Shown: positions 9,791 through 22,524 of the stretch, one piece after another
Layout: each line of letters starts with the position of its first letter
Position numbering within the stretch: position 1 is the first letter of the stretch
From: Ochotona curzoniae
Lineage: Eukaryota > Chordata > Mammalia > Lagomorpha > Ochotonidae
NCBI RefSeq assembly: GCF_017591425.1
Contig: NW_024466307.1
Location: forward strand, 5,037,001 to 5,101,000
DNA: 64,000 bases
Direction of reading: 5' to 3'
The notes under the pieces: model-generated
The model's database searches: none
What the model was told of the DNA's origin: nothing
The model's input: only the letters and a program-made list of their open reading frames with translations
Position numbers and translations under genes: made by a program

Positions 9791-11532
9791 AAATTTGCTG
9801 AGTATATGTTGGTTGTGCTTCAAATGAAAGGTCTTTCAGAAGGTTGATCAATTCCTTTCTTCCAAATTTTTCACCAAATAATGCAAGAGACATGAAGTGC
9901 TGAAAGTAGCAATGTTTTAAGTATGTTGTTATAGCTTCAGTGCTCAAAAATCATGTTACTTGACATCAACACCAAAGGACTCTTGCTTTTTCTTGGCGGG
10001 GGGTGGGAGGTACAAGAGCAGTGTCCTTTTGATGGTGTAGTAGTTATATTTTATGGAGATACCTGAGGCATAGTGGAGTGGAAGACATGTTCCTGTATTA
10101 AGTAGTAGGACCAGGACTGGCCCTTACTTGCGCCTAGTCCATGAGCACTATTTATTCCATTAGGATAAAACTCTGTGTTCCCTTATGTATATAGGATATG
10201 TGGCAACCCAGAGTAGAATAGATGTAAAATAATGAGTACTTTACATTAGAATTCTAGTGGATTTTCTTCACATGTAAAAGCATATAATAAGCTCATGAAT
10301 ACCTTAAATAACATTGCTGGTGCTCGTTTTGCATCTAAGGAAACCAGACCTACAGTGCTAGTGGTGAGGTCTGCTCAGGTGTTAAGGTGGTGTTTGCCAT
10401 CATAGTTCAGTTTCTATTTTCTACCCACATTTAAAAATAACATGATTCTCCAGATGAGAAGTTAGAGGCCCATGCAGAGTAGAAGACTGTGAAGAGTTCA
10501 TGAGGTTAGAGGAAAACATTGTAGCCCACAGCTTTCCAACTCAGCTATCCTGGAAGCTGACGCAACTACTGACTCAAGAGTAGCAGCACTCAGCCTCCAA
10601 TCAGAGCTCACTGAAGTGACTGGGAAGACTTCTATAGTGTCTTTCATCTCCAGTCACATTTGTCTGTAGAAGACATTTACATCCTGGCAACAGGACCCCC
10701 CCCCCCCATGATATTCTTGTTGGCACATTCTGTGTAGCAGTAGGCCTGCTGTGACCCAGAAAACAGTGAATTCATTTAAATAATCAGTGCACTGCAGTTG
10801 CGGAGATATATTTAGAAGGACCATGTTGGCAAGAATGGGATCAAGACACTTTTAAGAAAACCTACTTGGCTTTTCTTTTAAGCCTCAACTTACTGTTCAG
10901 GAAGGGCTGAGGTCTCTTGCCAATTTGGGATTAATGTAGTATTTGACAAGAAGAGAGATTAATTGATAGAACGCATTCCCCCCAGAGAGGTCTTATTCAG
11001 GAAGTACGAATGCATTAAACCATTTTAAAAAAACATTTATGAATGCCAGGACTACACATGGTTGCCTCAAGAGATTGGCACTAATCCTGAATCAATTATA
11101 GGAATTACATTTCCTTTGATCTTAGCATGAATGCTGGTTGGTCATGGTTCTTGGCAGTGTTGTTAGATTTTCTTGGCATCCCTTTCTCCATTGGTGAGAT
11201 GAAAGGTTGAATTCAGAGGCCCTTGACTTATGGTCTGTATGTGAAATTTGACTAATGTAGATGTTATGCTTATCCTTCTCAATATTTAAGGGAAGTGTGA
11301 ATATGTATGGTCTTTTAAAATACTTCTTTGAGTTTACTGATGTTATGCATAACTTTCCCAGCATGGAGAAGAAAAAACATTCATCCCTCTCACAATTATT
11401 GCAGCAAATTTCTACCCTCTATTTTCATCATTATTGTTTCTTCAGTTATCAAGGTTAATTTGCGGATGAAGTTAATGGATTCCCTTCTCCAAGAGACACA
11501 CAGACACACAATTTTCACTTAATAAAGTAGAG
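9791..11532. other. mostly unique sequence
   Basis: No gene recognised. It contains a MIR-like remnant at about 10445-10540 and a C homopolymer of about 11 bases near 10698-10708. A GACCAGGACTGGCCC segment ending near 10124 resembles the reversed head of a C-SINE but is too short to call. Confidence 0.5.
10445..10540 (-). mobile_element. MIR-like SINE remnant
   Basis: CCAGATGAGAAGTTAGAGGCCCATGCAGAG, then GTGAAGAGTTCATGAGG, follows the reversed MIR core (cagatgaggaaactgaggcc..). Short and diverged, so low confidence. Confidence 0.4.
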
Positions 11533-11836
11533 CTCTTGGACCAGTATGATGGCATAGCAAGCCAATCCTCCACCTGTAGATGTCCATTGGTGCCCCAGCT
11601 ACTCCCATTCCAATCCAACTCCCAAGTAATGGCCTGGGAAAGCAGCAGAGGGTGGCCAGAGGTCTTGGACCCCTGCACTCAGGAGGGAGACCCAGAAAAG
11701 ACTTCTGGCTCAGGATTTTGGACTAGCCTAGCTCTGGCTTTTGCTGCTAATTGGGAAGTGAATCAGTGCATGGAAGATCTCTCTTGCTCTGTCTTTAAAT
11801 TCTGACTCTCCAGTAAAATAAATAAGTCTTTAAAAA
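11533..11836 (+). mobile_element. C-SINE, moderately old
   Basis: GATGGCATAGCAAG head, CCAACTCCCAAGTAATGGCCTGGG middle, AGTGAATCAGTGCATGGAAGATC, then a CAGTAAAATAAATAAGTCTTT tail. Single-base changes are spread along its length and no clean TSD can be read. Confidence 0.87.
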
Positions 11837-12022
11837 TTGAAACCAAACCAAAACAAAAAGACAAAAACTCAGAGCTTTGAAGGTTGGGAACAGCCTTGCA
11901 CGTCTTTCCTCATTGCTCCCTGGAGCAAATGGAACCAAGTGTCTCTGTTTCAGAACTGTCAGCAAATCACCAAGGAATTCATAGAAGGTTCAAGATAGCT
12001 ATTTAAAAAAAGAAGAAGAGGA

Positions 12023-12310
12023 AAAAATTATTTGAAAGTCAAAGTTAGAGAGAGAGATAGATCATCCCTCAACTAGTTCATCTCAAAAGAACTACAACAT
12101 TCAGGCCTGGGCCAGGCAGAAGCCAGGAGCCAGGAACTCCATTCAGATCTCCCACGTGAGTGGCAGGGGGCCCAAGCACATGGGCCATCTTCCATTGTGT
12201 TCCCAAACACATTTGCGGGAAAGTTTGGAAGCAGAGCAACCAAGGCTTGAACCAGTGTGGCACTGGTGTTGTAAATGTGTTTAACCTCACTGTGGCAGCA
12301 GTCCAGCCCT
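12023..12310 (-). mobile_element. old C-SINE, reverse strand
   Basis: Starts with TATTTGAAAGTCAAAGTTAGAG, passes through GAAGCCAGGAGCCAGGAACTCC, CTCCCACGTGAGTGGCAGGG and GCTTGAACCAGTGTGGCAC, and ends in GGCAGCAGTCCAGCCCT. The block order is that of the C-SINE reversed. Confidence 0.82.
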
Positions 12311-13877
12311 CTCCATAGCTCTTTAACGTCAATCTTTTTGGCATGGTGGGGTGAGAATCTGAAAAATGTCAGCTAACAATAAATAAAATACTAGATTTAA
12401 CATGGCATTTTGTTGTTGTTGTTCTCAGGTACTCCCAGTCCCAAAGTAACTAGAGTATTTTCTTTCAATGACAGCATGCTAACTGCCCACTAGTAAAACC
12501 AAAGCCAAAAACAAGCCATTATGGCAGAAGCAGCCAGGACCAGCTAATTCTTTGTGATCCAAGTCCCAAGGGAAATGTGGGAAACAGTTGCTGTTGCCCA
12601 TCCCTGTGCTGGGACCTGGACAGCAGCCTGCAATATAAGAGTTGCAAGGCCAACTCCCTCACCTTGGCACAGACATGAGAAGCTGGGGAAGGACCAGTTC
12701 TAAGTGAAATGTGTGTGAAATAGATGATGGGCAGTTCCAAAGAGGAGAGGGGATGCTGAAAACTTTAACCTAGTTTGGTTACTTAACTATAGACAAAAAT
12801 CTAAAACTATGTTATTGGTGATAGGGTTTGTTACAGAGATTTTCCTACGAACTCATTCAGTGATCATGAGCTGTAAAAAAAAAATGTACATAATACAAAA
12901 TTCAGTAGTGAATTTTCAGTTTACAGAGAGTTAAGGAAGTAATGTGCACAAATGATGTTGACATTCACCCTGTGGCTCTGGGAGCAAATAGCCACATTGT
13001 TGGCCACATGAAGACAAGAAAGCATGGATTTGCCAGCTAGCTAGCAGCACCTGCTTCAGTGCTACTACTTCCTGAAGAAGGCTGCACTCAAAGATAAAAC
13101 ACTGGCATGGTTTTTCTTTGCTATCAATGACTGTTGTTCTTAATTCACTTGTCAGTTCAGTTTCAAGTTTTCACATCGAATTGGAAAGTAGCATTTTGTC
13201 TGGTGACAGTTGTCTCCATTAACAGGAGATGAAGTTTAGAGCTACATGAAGTAATTTCTATTCTGTGCCAGTAGAATTTTTCAATAGAAAGCAAATTAAT
13301 TCCTTAAAAATATGGTCTAAGTTTTTTTGGCAGCATAGTAAAGATTTTCACCTTTGTAAGCTGAATGGTCTGTCATAGCTACTCGATACTGCTGAACACA
13401 CACACAGCCAACACAGAATGAGGGGATGTGGCTGAATTCTAACAAAACTTTATTTGTGAAATAGAAAATGATCTTCAGTAGGAACTTTGTGATGTATATG
13501 ATAATTATAATAAATAATTATTTCCCTAGATATAATCTAACTAATTATCAGCAATTTGACTTCGTTCAGTCTATTATGTTCCATTTGTGCAAGTGGAAAT
13601 ATGATTCAGTTATACAAAATGAGAAGATTCTGTGCATATAAAATACAAAGGTGTTTAACATATGTTAACTGAAAACAAGGTAAACTTTGTTCACAATATG
13701 AGACACTTATGGAAAAAAAGAAAAATAAATCATTCATGAATTTCTTGCTTTAAGAAAAATCTCATCTCTGAAAAGGTAAAATGAAAGTCTTCACAGTTGT
13801 AGGAGTAGGAAAGATGAGATAAACCAGTTAGGGACTACAGGAAGGGAATTTATGTCACTGTGTGTCTATTTGTTACT
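12311..13877. other. unique sequence, nothing recognised
   Basis: No exon or RNA gene. A (GTT)n run occurs at about 12409-12424 and a short CACACACA run near 13396. At 12518-12660 the base composition rises slightly, but no repeat family could be assigned. Confidence 0.5.
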
Positions 13878-15560
13878 TTTTAAAAATTTTCATTTCATTT
13901 TATGACACACTTTCATAAGCTCTGGGATTCCCCCAACCCCTCCCCATACATGCCCTTCCTCCATGGTGAATTCCTCCACTTTGTTGCAGTATTACAGTTC
14001 AAATCCAGTCATGGTTCTTTCATTGCAAGCATGTACCATGCATAGAGTCCAGCATCTTATTGTGCAGATAAATTCAACAGTTTCTTGGGGAGACCATCTC
14101 TGGTCTGAAAGCAGAGCTGACAGAATATCATCCCGCCCAATGAAAAGCCACAACAAAACATCAACAACAATTTACAACATTATGGAGTTAATTGACATTG
14201 TATTGAGTGACAAATATGTTAGAAAGTGCAAGTTCTTAACCACATCCTGTGACTAATTCATTGACGTTTCAATTTTAGTTTATACACAACTGGCTGCTAT
14301 ACACCTTAAAATGGCTCTAGGGTAGTATTCAGCTGTCTCATGTCTATTTTCATTTTTATATTTAGCAGTTTATAGTGTTGAAGCATAATTTTTACTGAAC
14401 TTGGCGGATTTTAGGTTAGTCCAACCTGGCTTATAACTCTAAGAAAGCATATATCAATAGTTGAGGCACAGAATCGTTTTAGGAAGGGTGTGCAGAGAAA
14501 TCTTTAATACCTTAATGAGGAGTAACTAATCTTTGTGTCCTACCTGGTAAGGTATATGTGAGTCCAAGCTGACCATTTCCTGTCTGGTTCTAAGCTTTCC
14601 TTGTTCTCTATCTGATCTAATTTTTTTTGGGGGGGGGGTGCTCCGGAGTGACCCTGATGGTCATTGCAAGAGGGTGGGGATCCAAAGTTGGAACTAAGTA
14701 AGGACCAGAGAAAGCTCCCCTCCCAGGTCCCAAAGGAGTTTACTGTTCTTCTGTTTCTGAGGACTGCTCAGGGCTCCCAGCTATTGTTCCGATGACATTA
14801 GATCCTGTGAGGAAGGATCTGGGCATCTTCCTTGTGGGAGATCCAAAAGGGAATGGATGACCTTAGAGTTCTCGGCCTATGAGGGCATTCCAATTCCTGT
14901 GGTCTCCTTGGCAGTTGGGAAGTAGTCCTTGGTGCCCATACTGATATTCCCTTGGTGAGGCTCTTAGAGTCTCTAGGGTTGGGATACAAGCCTCCTCCTG
15001 TCCTCCTGCTCCACTCTGGGGTCCCCCACTGCTCTGGGCATATGACCTCCTGTTAAGAGGTTGTCAGGAACGCTCTTGATTCCCACTGTATGTCTTTATA
15101 GTTTTACTGTTGGCTAATGCTGATTCGAGTCTGTTGTCTGTAAGTTACCTGTTATATTCTTTTTTTTTTTTTTATTGGAAAGGCGGATATACAGAGAGGA
15201 GAGACAGAGAGGAAGATCTTCCGTACAATGATTCACTCCCCAAGTGAGCACAAAGACCGATACTATGCTGATCCGAAGCCAGGAGCCTCTTCCGGGTCTC
15301 CCACGCGGGTGCAGGGTCCCAAAGCTTTGGGCCGTCCTCGACTGCTTTGCTGGGCCACAGGCAGGGAGCTGGATGGGAAGCGGGGCTGCCGGGATTAGAA
15401 CCGGCACCTATATGGGATCCCAGGGCGTGCAAGGCGAGGACCTTAACCACTGTGCCACCGCGCCAGGCCCCAACCTGTTATCTTCTTGATAGGTTATACT
15501 TAACTTCTTCCTCACACATTCTAAGAAGGTGGAAGATTCCTCTGCTCTCCCGACCCATTA
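13878..15560 (-). mobile_element. lagomorph L1 3' end ('family A') with nested C-SINE
   Basis: Read on the reverse strand this is an L1 3' untranslated region. The A-rich end lies at 13878-13900. It is preceded by a stretch equivalent to GGGGGAATCCCAGAGC at 13917-13935, the widely shared motif reversed at 14091-14125 (GACCATCTCTGGTCTGAAAGCAGAGCTGACAG), a G/C homopolymer at 14630-14639, and a G-rich segment up to about 15060. A C-SINE at 15161-15472 interrupts it. The 5' (right) limit and TSDs could not be found, so the end is approximate. No intact ORF2 is present. Confidence 0.75.
15161..15472 (-). mobile_element. young C-SINE inserted in L1
   Basis: A reverse-strand C-SINE, complete from poly-T (15161) to CGCGCCAGGCCC (about 15459-15470). 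The TSD is ACCTGTTATATTCTT at 15147-15161 against ACCTGTTATCTTCTT at 15473-15487, one mismatch. It differs little from the 5795 copy, and its position inside the L1 shows that it inserted later. Confidence 0.95.
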
Positions 15561-15599
15561 CGGGAGTGTGTGTGTGATCCTGAACAGAGTTCATTATCA

Positions 15600-16550
15600 T
15601 GAGGCATATTCCGTAGGCTGAGAGAAGTGAGATTCATTCTGCTTTGGGCTTAGTGGAAAACTGGCAAGGAACAGGAGAACCTTTCCTGCCTTGGAAAGAA
15701 ATGGCCTCACAATTCAACAAGAGTCCACCTGAATAAGGTCTAGTGACCCTGGAAAGACATACTTTCACTCTTCAGCTGGAGCCGTCAAATGTGAGTGTGT
15801 TGATGGGAAGGAAATGGTGAGAAACAGAACATCAGAAGCACAGCATGAACACACATCTGATTTTTTTCCCTTCTTAGCCAACATTACTGGTTTTGCTTCT
15901 CCCACCTGCTTGTTTATTCTGTATTTCTTGGGGATAGAGAATTTTCCTCTCTCTCTGAGGGTCCTTCAATCTTTCCCTTGGTATGTTAGGAATGGAATTT
16001 CTAGGGTTTACATTCTGGTTCTGAAGTCTGTGTTCAAAGTCTTCACTTGTCAGCATTGGGAGATGGCAGATTATTTGGGATCAGCAGTGCATTTAAGACA
16101 TTCTGGATTCTAAGTTGTTGTCCTCGCAGTGCAATAGACAAAGCAATGCTGCCGTGTACCCTGGCTTATTTTATTTAAGTAATAACCTATCTTATAAGAC
16201 TGAACTTTGATTACAGGGATATTATAGATTCATGAATGGTCACTTTTGGACAGCTGTTGATAGGAATATTGTCCTTTTCAAATGCTAAACTTGTCTTGGG
16301 TATTTAATGGACAGTCCAAATTTTGCAGATTTCCTTGCTATGCACATGCAGACCCACGCAAATGAAAATGAAAATGAAGGGCTTGGGAATCTGCATTGGA
16401 GTTCAGGTTGGAAGCCAGGAGGGAGATGGTGTGCAGAGCAGTAGTCAGCTCCCTCTGAGAGAAGGAGGCCTTGATGCTTGGGACTTGGAGTGAACAACTC
16501 AAAATATTATGAAGCAATTGCTATTCATCTCTGAGGATTGTTTTTCTCTT
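15600..16550. other. unique sequence, nothing recognised
   Basis: No coding exon or repeat family identified; a (GAAAAT)3-like run lies at about 16362-16376. Confidence 0.5.
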
Positions 16551-16554
16551 CCAG

Positions 16555-17380
16555 TCCTTTTTTAGATAACATGGATTCAAAGTTGTTTTCATTTTGGAAT
16601 AATTTTAGGCTCAGGAAAAAGTTGCAAAAATCCTACCAAGAGCTCCCTCACGTAGCGTTTTTCCGTTTCTCCACGTTAATGGTACAGAGCTACGTTACAG
16701 TGTTATGGAGACAGGAAGTTGAAGGCAACGACTGTGAGAGGCAAACATTAATTAGCCTGACATTATGCTGGATCAGCACGCTTTGCATGCATTGTATCAA
16801 AAATATCACACCTTCCCTCATCATTATGTACAAATGAAAAGCATTTTAACGTTTAGGGAGATAGAAATGCTAACAACTCTGATTTGATGATTGCTCCTGC
16901 CTTCATTTTAATTGTGATATCGTGACCCGTAACTATCAGCAAATAAAATAATTGTAAAAACATGTAAAAATGTATAGCGCTTTAAAGAAATAAAACCACA
17001 TCACGAAAAACCAAGGGACTCTCCTGAGTGACATTTCCCCAGTTGGCGAGCCTGTCAGGGCCCAGTCGGGCTGGTCGCCTCCTGTCTGTGGCTGCTTCCA
17101 TTCCCTTGTATCTCTTTGAATGCTTCAGCCAGTTACTTCTCAGGTGCTCCTTGGTGTCACTTTTACATTTCCTCACAGTGACATTGAGTTTCTGCATTTG
17201 GGGCAGAAATCCTGCAGTGGTGTTGTCCTCTGCTTGGCGACCTCAGGGACACACAGTGTTGCTATGCCATTGCTGCTGGTGGACATGCTGATCCCCGAGG
17301 TCAGACAGCGCCTTTGCTTTGTTGAGGAGAAAGTTTTTACCCTTCGGTGTGAGCTTAACACTTTTTTTTTTTTTTAGCTC
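16555..17380 (-). mobile_element. ancient L1M-type fragment
   Basis: TTTTGGAATAATTTTAGGCTCAGG and AAGTTGCAAAAATCCTACCAAGAG, followed by CATTGAGTTTCTGCATTTGGGGCAGAAATCC, match the reversed 3' part of an old mammalian L1M element. It is interrupted or poorly conserved at 16700-17000. A T homopolymer at 17360-17374 closes it. Family name is from recall. Confidence 0.45.
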
Positions 17381-17384
17381 CCGC

Positions 17385-18150
17385 AAATCTGTCTCCAATT
17401 TGCGCGCTAGGGAGCTCCTTTGCTGTGGCTTCCCTACCTGTTTCTATCGGTCTTCCGAATGCTTCCTGACTTCCTAGCACCATAAGCTGTTTGAGGGTTA
17501 TCTTGGGTTTTTCTGCCCCATTTCCTCAGGAAGTCCTGTGTCCTGGGTCTAGCAGTCAGGAGTGCGCATGCAATGGCTGGATCGTGGCCTTCTTGCCCAT
17601 TCAGAGGACAATGCTAGAAATGCATGGATTGACAAACTCCTATGAGGAGTGATTGTTTGGGTCTATCTATATAGATACTAAGAGCCATAAATTCTGATTC
17701 TAATCTTAAATATCACATCCAGTCCAGGCTTTCTCTTTTCCCTACTAAAGATTCCTTTCTTCAAGAAGTAAAGAACTTATTTCTCATTACAAAGATAGAA
17801 TCACTGCATTTTCTCAGTTCCAGCCTGGAGATAAAGAAGCTTCAAGTTTGCTAACTCATATTTGGCTGAAAAACAAGTCTACTAACTAGGTTACAATTTT
17901 TGCTTAAAATTTTAATGTATTTTTATATCCTGCTGTAGTCATAATACTACTTTCCAAAGCTAATTAGACTTGTTCTTACCCCCATCCTTTTTATGGTAAT
18001 TAACTCATTCATGTTAGATCCATTTGTTGATACTTACACTTTATTTCAGATCTCACTTTCATTATGGCTAATATTACTTTATTTTTGAGTATGTAAAATG
18101 TTAACGTGGTTCCAACAAGTCACAAATATTCAAAGAAAGAATGAAGAAGG
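17385..18150. other. unique sequence, nothing recognised
   Basis: No gene or classifiable repeat seen. Confidence 0.5.
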
Positions 18151-18456
18151 TTTTACTTACAATTTTTCAACTTTACAATAGTGAAAAGGTATACCCATGA
18201 AACATCTTCACGGTTTCTACTTTTGGTATGCCATTTAACAAATTACGTGAGACATTCAATGTTATTACAAAAGTAAGCTTTGTATTAAATGACTTTGTCC
18301 AACTATAGGTTAATGTAAGTGTTCAAAGAATGGTTAGCCTAGGCTGAGCAGAACTATGTTTGGGAGATTGGTGTATTAAATACATTTTTGACTTAAGATA
18401 TTTTTCGATGTAGGTTTACCAGGACATAACTCACGGTAGGTTGAAGAGTGTCTGTG
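18151..18456. mobile_element. Tigger/pogo-type DNA transposon remnant (MER2-like)
   Basis: ACTTACAATTTTTCAACTTTACAATAG on the left, TGTCCAACTATAGGTTAATGTAAGTGTTC in the middle, then GATTGGTGTATTAAATACATTTTTGAC and a right end CAGGACATAAC..GGTAGGTTGAAGAGTGTCTGTG. This order is the known Tigger1/MER2 inner region followed by its terminal repeat. The left terminal repeat appears to be lost. It is a non-autonomous fossil with no transposase. Confidence 0.75.
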
Positions 18457-18650
18457 CTTAGAGAAATATCAATCTTCTTGCATCTTCTACCATATATCCA
18501 CTTCCACTCATTCCCCCTTCCCTAATTCCATAGGTAGCTAGTCTCTGCTTTTTTCTTTTCTTTCTTTTGCTTTCCTTTTTTGGAATGGTTGAGCAGATAC
18601 ATCTGTGTTTTTATTTAGCTCCTGCTTGTTTTATTGCAAAAAATCTGCAT

Positions 18651-18765
18651 AGGGAGGGGAAGGAGGGGGAAGGGAGAGAAGGGAAAAGGAGAGGAGAGGA
18701 AAGGCGGGGAGAGGGAAGGAAGGGAAGGGGATTCACTCTCCCAAGTTAAGCATAGAGACCGCTTA
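18651..18765 (-). repeat. purine tract plus C-SINE fragment
   Basis: An impure (GGGA)/(GGAA) tract at 18651-18730 is followed by GATTCACTCTCCCAAGTTAAGCATAG, which matches the reversed C-SINE segment just inside its GA-rich tail. The tract probably grew from that GA-rich part; the rest of the SINE is missing. Confidence 0.6.
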
Positions 18766-18779
18766 TGATTGCCTCTATT

Positions 18780-20811
18780 TTTTTTTTGTTTTTTGGCTTC
18801 AGTGGAATTGCATTTCTTTTCTGTGGATTATGTTTTCAGAAGTTAATTTTTCACTTTGAGGAAGACCTTCAGTGGTGTCTAGTGATACAAAGAGGTCCTT
18901 TGAGTATGATAGAATCCCTGTTCAGAAGACCATAGAAAACAAGTACAATTGTGATGGTCAAGGATGACTTCTTCCCGTTGTTTGAATGTCACTATATTCT
19001 AATGAAACATAGGAAACCCGTGACAAGACTCACCATGAATGGCAATATAAAGTGGGTTCAGTTTGTCTAAGCCCCAGGAGGATTAGTGATTATTGGTGAC
19101 ATCTGTACTGCTTCCTCAACTGGCAGCATTATTCAGCCATGACCAAAGTTGCTACCAATAGCCAAGACTCAAAAACAAGCTACAGAAGAAAAAAAGTAAT
19201 TTGGAAAGAGGGATATGAAGTCAGAGTTCCTTGCATAGCATTTTATCTTAGAGAAGAAAGCTCTTGCCTATATTTAATAACTTGGTGGGAGGAAAGAGAG
19301 TCAACATGGAACAAAATATGTATTTTCATTTCATATTTGTTTTTCAATGGGTTGAGACTTCTGGGACTTCAAACTTCACTGGCAGTAACTCAGCTCAGCA
19401 TTACAGCAAGCATCACCTTGGAAAGGAATTGCAAAATGCTTGTTTGTATTCTTTTTGTGCACTGAGTAGGCTGGGATCATTCTCATCATTCTCTTCAAAC
19501 ATCATTTACAACTCAGGGTAATGAGCACACGGAGTCAGGAAGGCTCTTAAACGCTAATGAGAAATAGAAAACTTCAGGGGGTTATTTCTCAATATGCTTT
19601 GTGTCTACAGCTGGGTCTGTGATTTAAAAAGGGCACTTCTGACCTTAGCTGAGATATCATTTTCAGGACAATGAACTGAGAACAAAGACGTTCATCTTGT
19701 CTGGAACCTAATTAAGAAGGAGAAAGTGTAAGAGCAAGGAAAAGAAGGCAGGGGAAGAATCTCAAAGAGTGGAGGACATAGGAAGCAGAAAGATGGTTCT
19801 TCTTGGACCTTCTGCAGAACAGGGAAATGATCTAGTCCAGATACAGAAATGCTACATTACCAGCCCAGGAAATACCAGTGTAGTCAGTTGGAAACTTTCA
19901 CGGGAAAGGAGCACAACAATGCAAAGTAGAAATCCCTCTTTCCTTGATGATTCTTTTCTGACTCTCCACAGCCATGAGGGAGGAGGGGAAGCTTTCCCGA
20001 GATGAACAACTGTGAATCTAGAATTAAAATTACTACTCAGAGCATGGTCAAAGACAGAGGGAAACCTTTCTCCCTTCATTTAAAGGAATAGAAGTAGCAC
20101 AAAATATCCAAAGAAACAATCTTTTAGAAATGTGTTGCTCATCTTGCCTCCACAGTTTGTGGTCTGTGGCCTTGAGAGTTTAAGGACACTTCTAAGAGTT
20201 GGCCTCATCCATTCATTGTCTCCAACAAAGGAAAGACATGGAGAGAAAGGACATTTTCACTTCCCCAAATTTAAATTTTAAATGTGTTTTCATCAGAGGT
20301 ACTGAAATTTTGAATGCTTTAAATCATGTGAAAGAACAGAGATAAATTGTGAATGTTAAACACATTTTATCTAGTTATGCTTTTTAGGAGTGTATAAGTA
20401 TAATAAGCTTGGTGCCTTTATTATGCTCCATTTTGTAGCCCTTAGATACATTAATTCTCATAGTGTAGTGACATGATGGCCTTATACCTCAATTTTTACC
20501 CATTATTTCAGGCACTTACATTACAGTTGAAAGGAGAGGAATCGGAGAATGGGATTAAAAGCACATTGAAAATTCTCTAATTGTAACTAACAGTATTTTC
20601 TGTATGTTTATGACCAATGAATTAATCATTTCACCATCTCAGAACAATTGTAAAAGATTTTTTTATTGTATATATTGATCTATGTGAAGTGTACTCTTGT
20701 GGAATAATTCTAATATATGTTCACTAATAGGATAAAACTGATGTGTGAGTGTGAAAGTAGTAACATCTCACCTGTGTTTCTCCATACCATCATTTCGCTC
20801 TTCCCTCTCTC
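18780..20811. other. unique sequence, nothing recognised
   Basis: Two kilobases without a recognisable repeat or exon. The largest frame (19139-19465, forward) has no signal, domain or family resemblance. Confidence 0.5.
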
Positions 20812-21090
20812 TCTTTTTATTTTAAAGAAAAAAGCTAATCTATTTGAAAGGTGGAGCTAGGAAAAGACAAAGAGAACAACAGCTGGGGCTGGGCCAGGCA
20901 AAGCCAGGAGCTTCTGCTGAGTCACCAAATGGGTGGCAGAACCCAAGTGCTTGGGCCATCCTCTGATGCATTTCTCAGACCATTGGCAGGGAACTGGATT
21001 AGGAGTACAGCATGTGGGACTTGAACTCGTGCCAATATGGGATGCCAGCATCTCGGACCAAGGCACTCTCCAGTATGTCAAACTTTGGCC
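20812..21090 (-). mobile_element. old C-SINE, reverse strand
   Basis: CTATTTGAAAGGTGGAGCTAGG, GCAAAGCCAGGAGCTTCTGC, CCAAGTGCTTGGGCCATCC and GGACTTGAACTCGTGCCAATATGG appear in reversed C-SINE order. No TSD seen. Confidence 0.83.
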
Positions 21091-21255
21091 TTTCCCATCT
21101 CTCTTTGGAGCCAGAATGTGCTTGGGTCAAAACTGTTACAGTTGGAGGCGGTGCCTCAGCAAGGGGAAGTAAGTCCTGTTGTTGTCTAGAGCTGCCTGTG
21201 ACATGGTAGGCAAATTTGATGATCTGATTTGCGACCTAGCCTGTCTGTCTGTCTT

Positions 21256-21486
21256 TACTTTTTTAAAAGAGATTTATTTACTTTCTTAATTAGAAATCAA
21301 AGCAATAGACAGAGCCATAGAGAGATCTTCCATCCTGGTCATTTGGATTGGGTGAAACCCAGGAGCCAGGAGCTCCACTTGGGTTACTTAACCGAGTGGC
21401 AGGGATCTATGCACTTGGGTCATCTTGCACTTTCCCTCCCAGGCATGTCATCAGGAACCACAGTGACAAGCCAGTAGCCTAGCCTT
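21256..21486 (-). mobile_element. old, slightly shortened C-SINE
   Basis: Starts AAAAGAGATTTATTTACTTTC, contains ACCCAGGAGCCAGGAGCTCCAC and GGGTCATCTTGCACTTTCCC, and stops at ACAAGCCAGTAGCCTAGCC. About 60 bases shorter than a full copy. Confidence 0.78.
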
Positions 21487-21794
21487 TATAATAACTGACA
21501 TTCATCTCTTGGCCCTCTCACTAGCTGCAGTTCCAAACCAGGCAGGGGAAAAGCAGATCCTAAGTTCCCTAATACTGCAGTGACTTAACCTAGGGTAATC
21601 TTCACTCTTAGTCTGTATTGAGCAGTATTTATTTTGAACATTCTTGTTGAGAAGACTGCTCTCTAAGCAAGACATGTGAACCAAACTCATGAAAACCCTG
21701 ATTTCCAAAGTCAAATGCCCGAATCTGTCCACTGATACCTGCTCCCCTTCTCTTCTCACTGTTGTCTTCCCACCCTCTGTCCAGCAGAGGTGGG

Positions 21795-21905
21795 TGTTAT
21801 CCTGCTTGGCCAACTACCAGCTATGTGACTTCAGCCAAATCATCTCTCTACCCTGAGCCTCAGGTCTCACATCTGAAATGGTTGGTGGGAAGTATACCTG
21901 AGAGA
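21795..21905 (+). mobile_element. MIR SINE
   Basis: ACTACCAGCTATGTGACTTCAGCCAAATCATCTC, then TGAGCCTCAGGTCTCACATCTGAAATGG, is the MIR core in its sense orientation. This is an ancient pan-mammalian tRNA-derived SINE, shared with all placental mammals. Confidence 0.8.
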
Positions 21906-22462
21906 ATTCTACTGCTTTTTATAACACTATAGGGGAATACATTTTCAGTTGGAATGGACCCTTTTAACCAAAAGAAAGAATAATGAGAAAAATGGGAGCT
22001 TATTAAAATTTGTATTTCATTATATGCATGGGAGACATGCAAGGAACAAGCAGTTCTCCAAGACATGGCTTTGCACTTTTGCTTCTGTAGCATTTTCTAC
22101 ACAACACAGCCCATGCTCAGAGAAATGGCAATAAACAGGAAAAGGGCTTTGTGCTTCCTGATGTAGGACTTCAGCAAACAAAAACAAAATGGCAAATGAA
22201 GGCTGTTGAGGTGGATTCTTATGGTCCATTATTTGCAGTTTTATTAGGATCTAGTTTTCTTCAGTGGCTAACTTTCGTTTTCTCTAGTAGAAGAGGGATT
22301 GACCAGGGCATATTTCGTCTTTGTAAATCTGTGTCGTGCTTTTAGATAAGTGGAGTTCTCTGTCTTTGCTGTTTCCTAATCATCTTCATCTCAACATTTG
22401 CTTAATTTATGCAGATATGAGTGCATAGCAAAGGAAGAATATATTGAGAGTTCAATACTATA

Positions 22463-22524
22463 CAGTTTGGGGTACCCACTGGAGGTCCAAGAATGTATTA
22501 CCCATAGATAAGGGGGCCTGACTG
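22463..22524. mobile_element. Tigger-like terminal fragment
   Basis: GGTACCCACTGGAGGTCCAAGAATG followed by ATAGATAAGGGGGCCTGACTG reads like one end of a pogo/Tigger element (reverse: CAGTCAGGCCCCCTTATC). Only about 60 bases remain. Confidence 0.45.
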
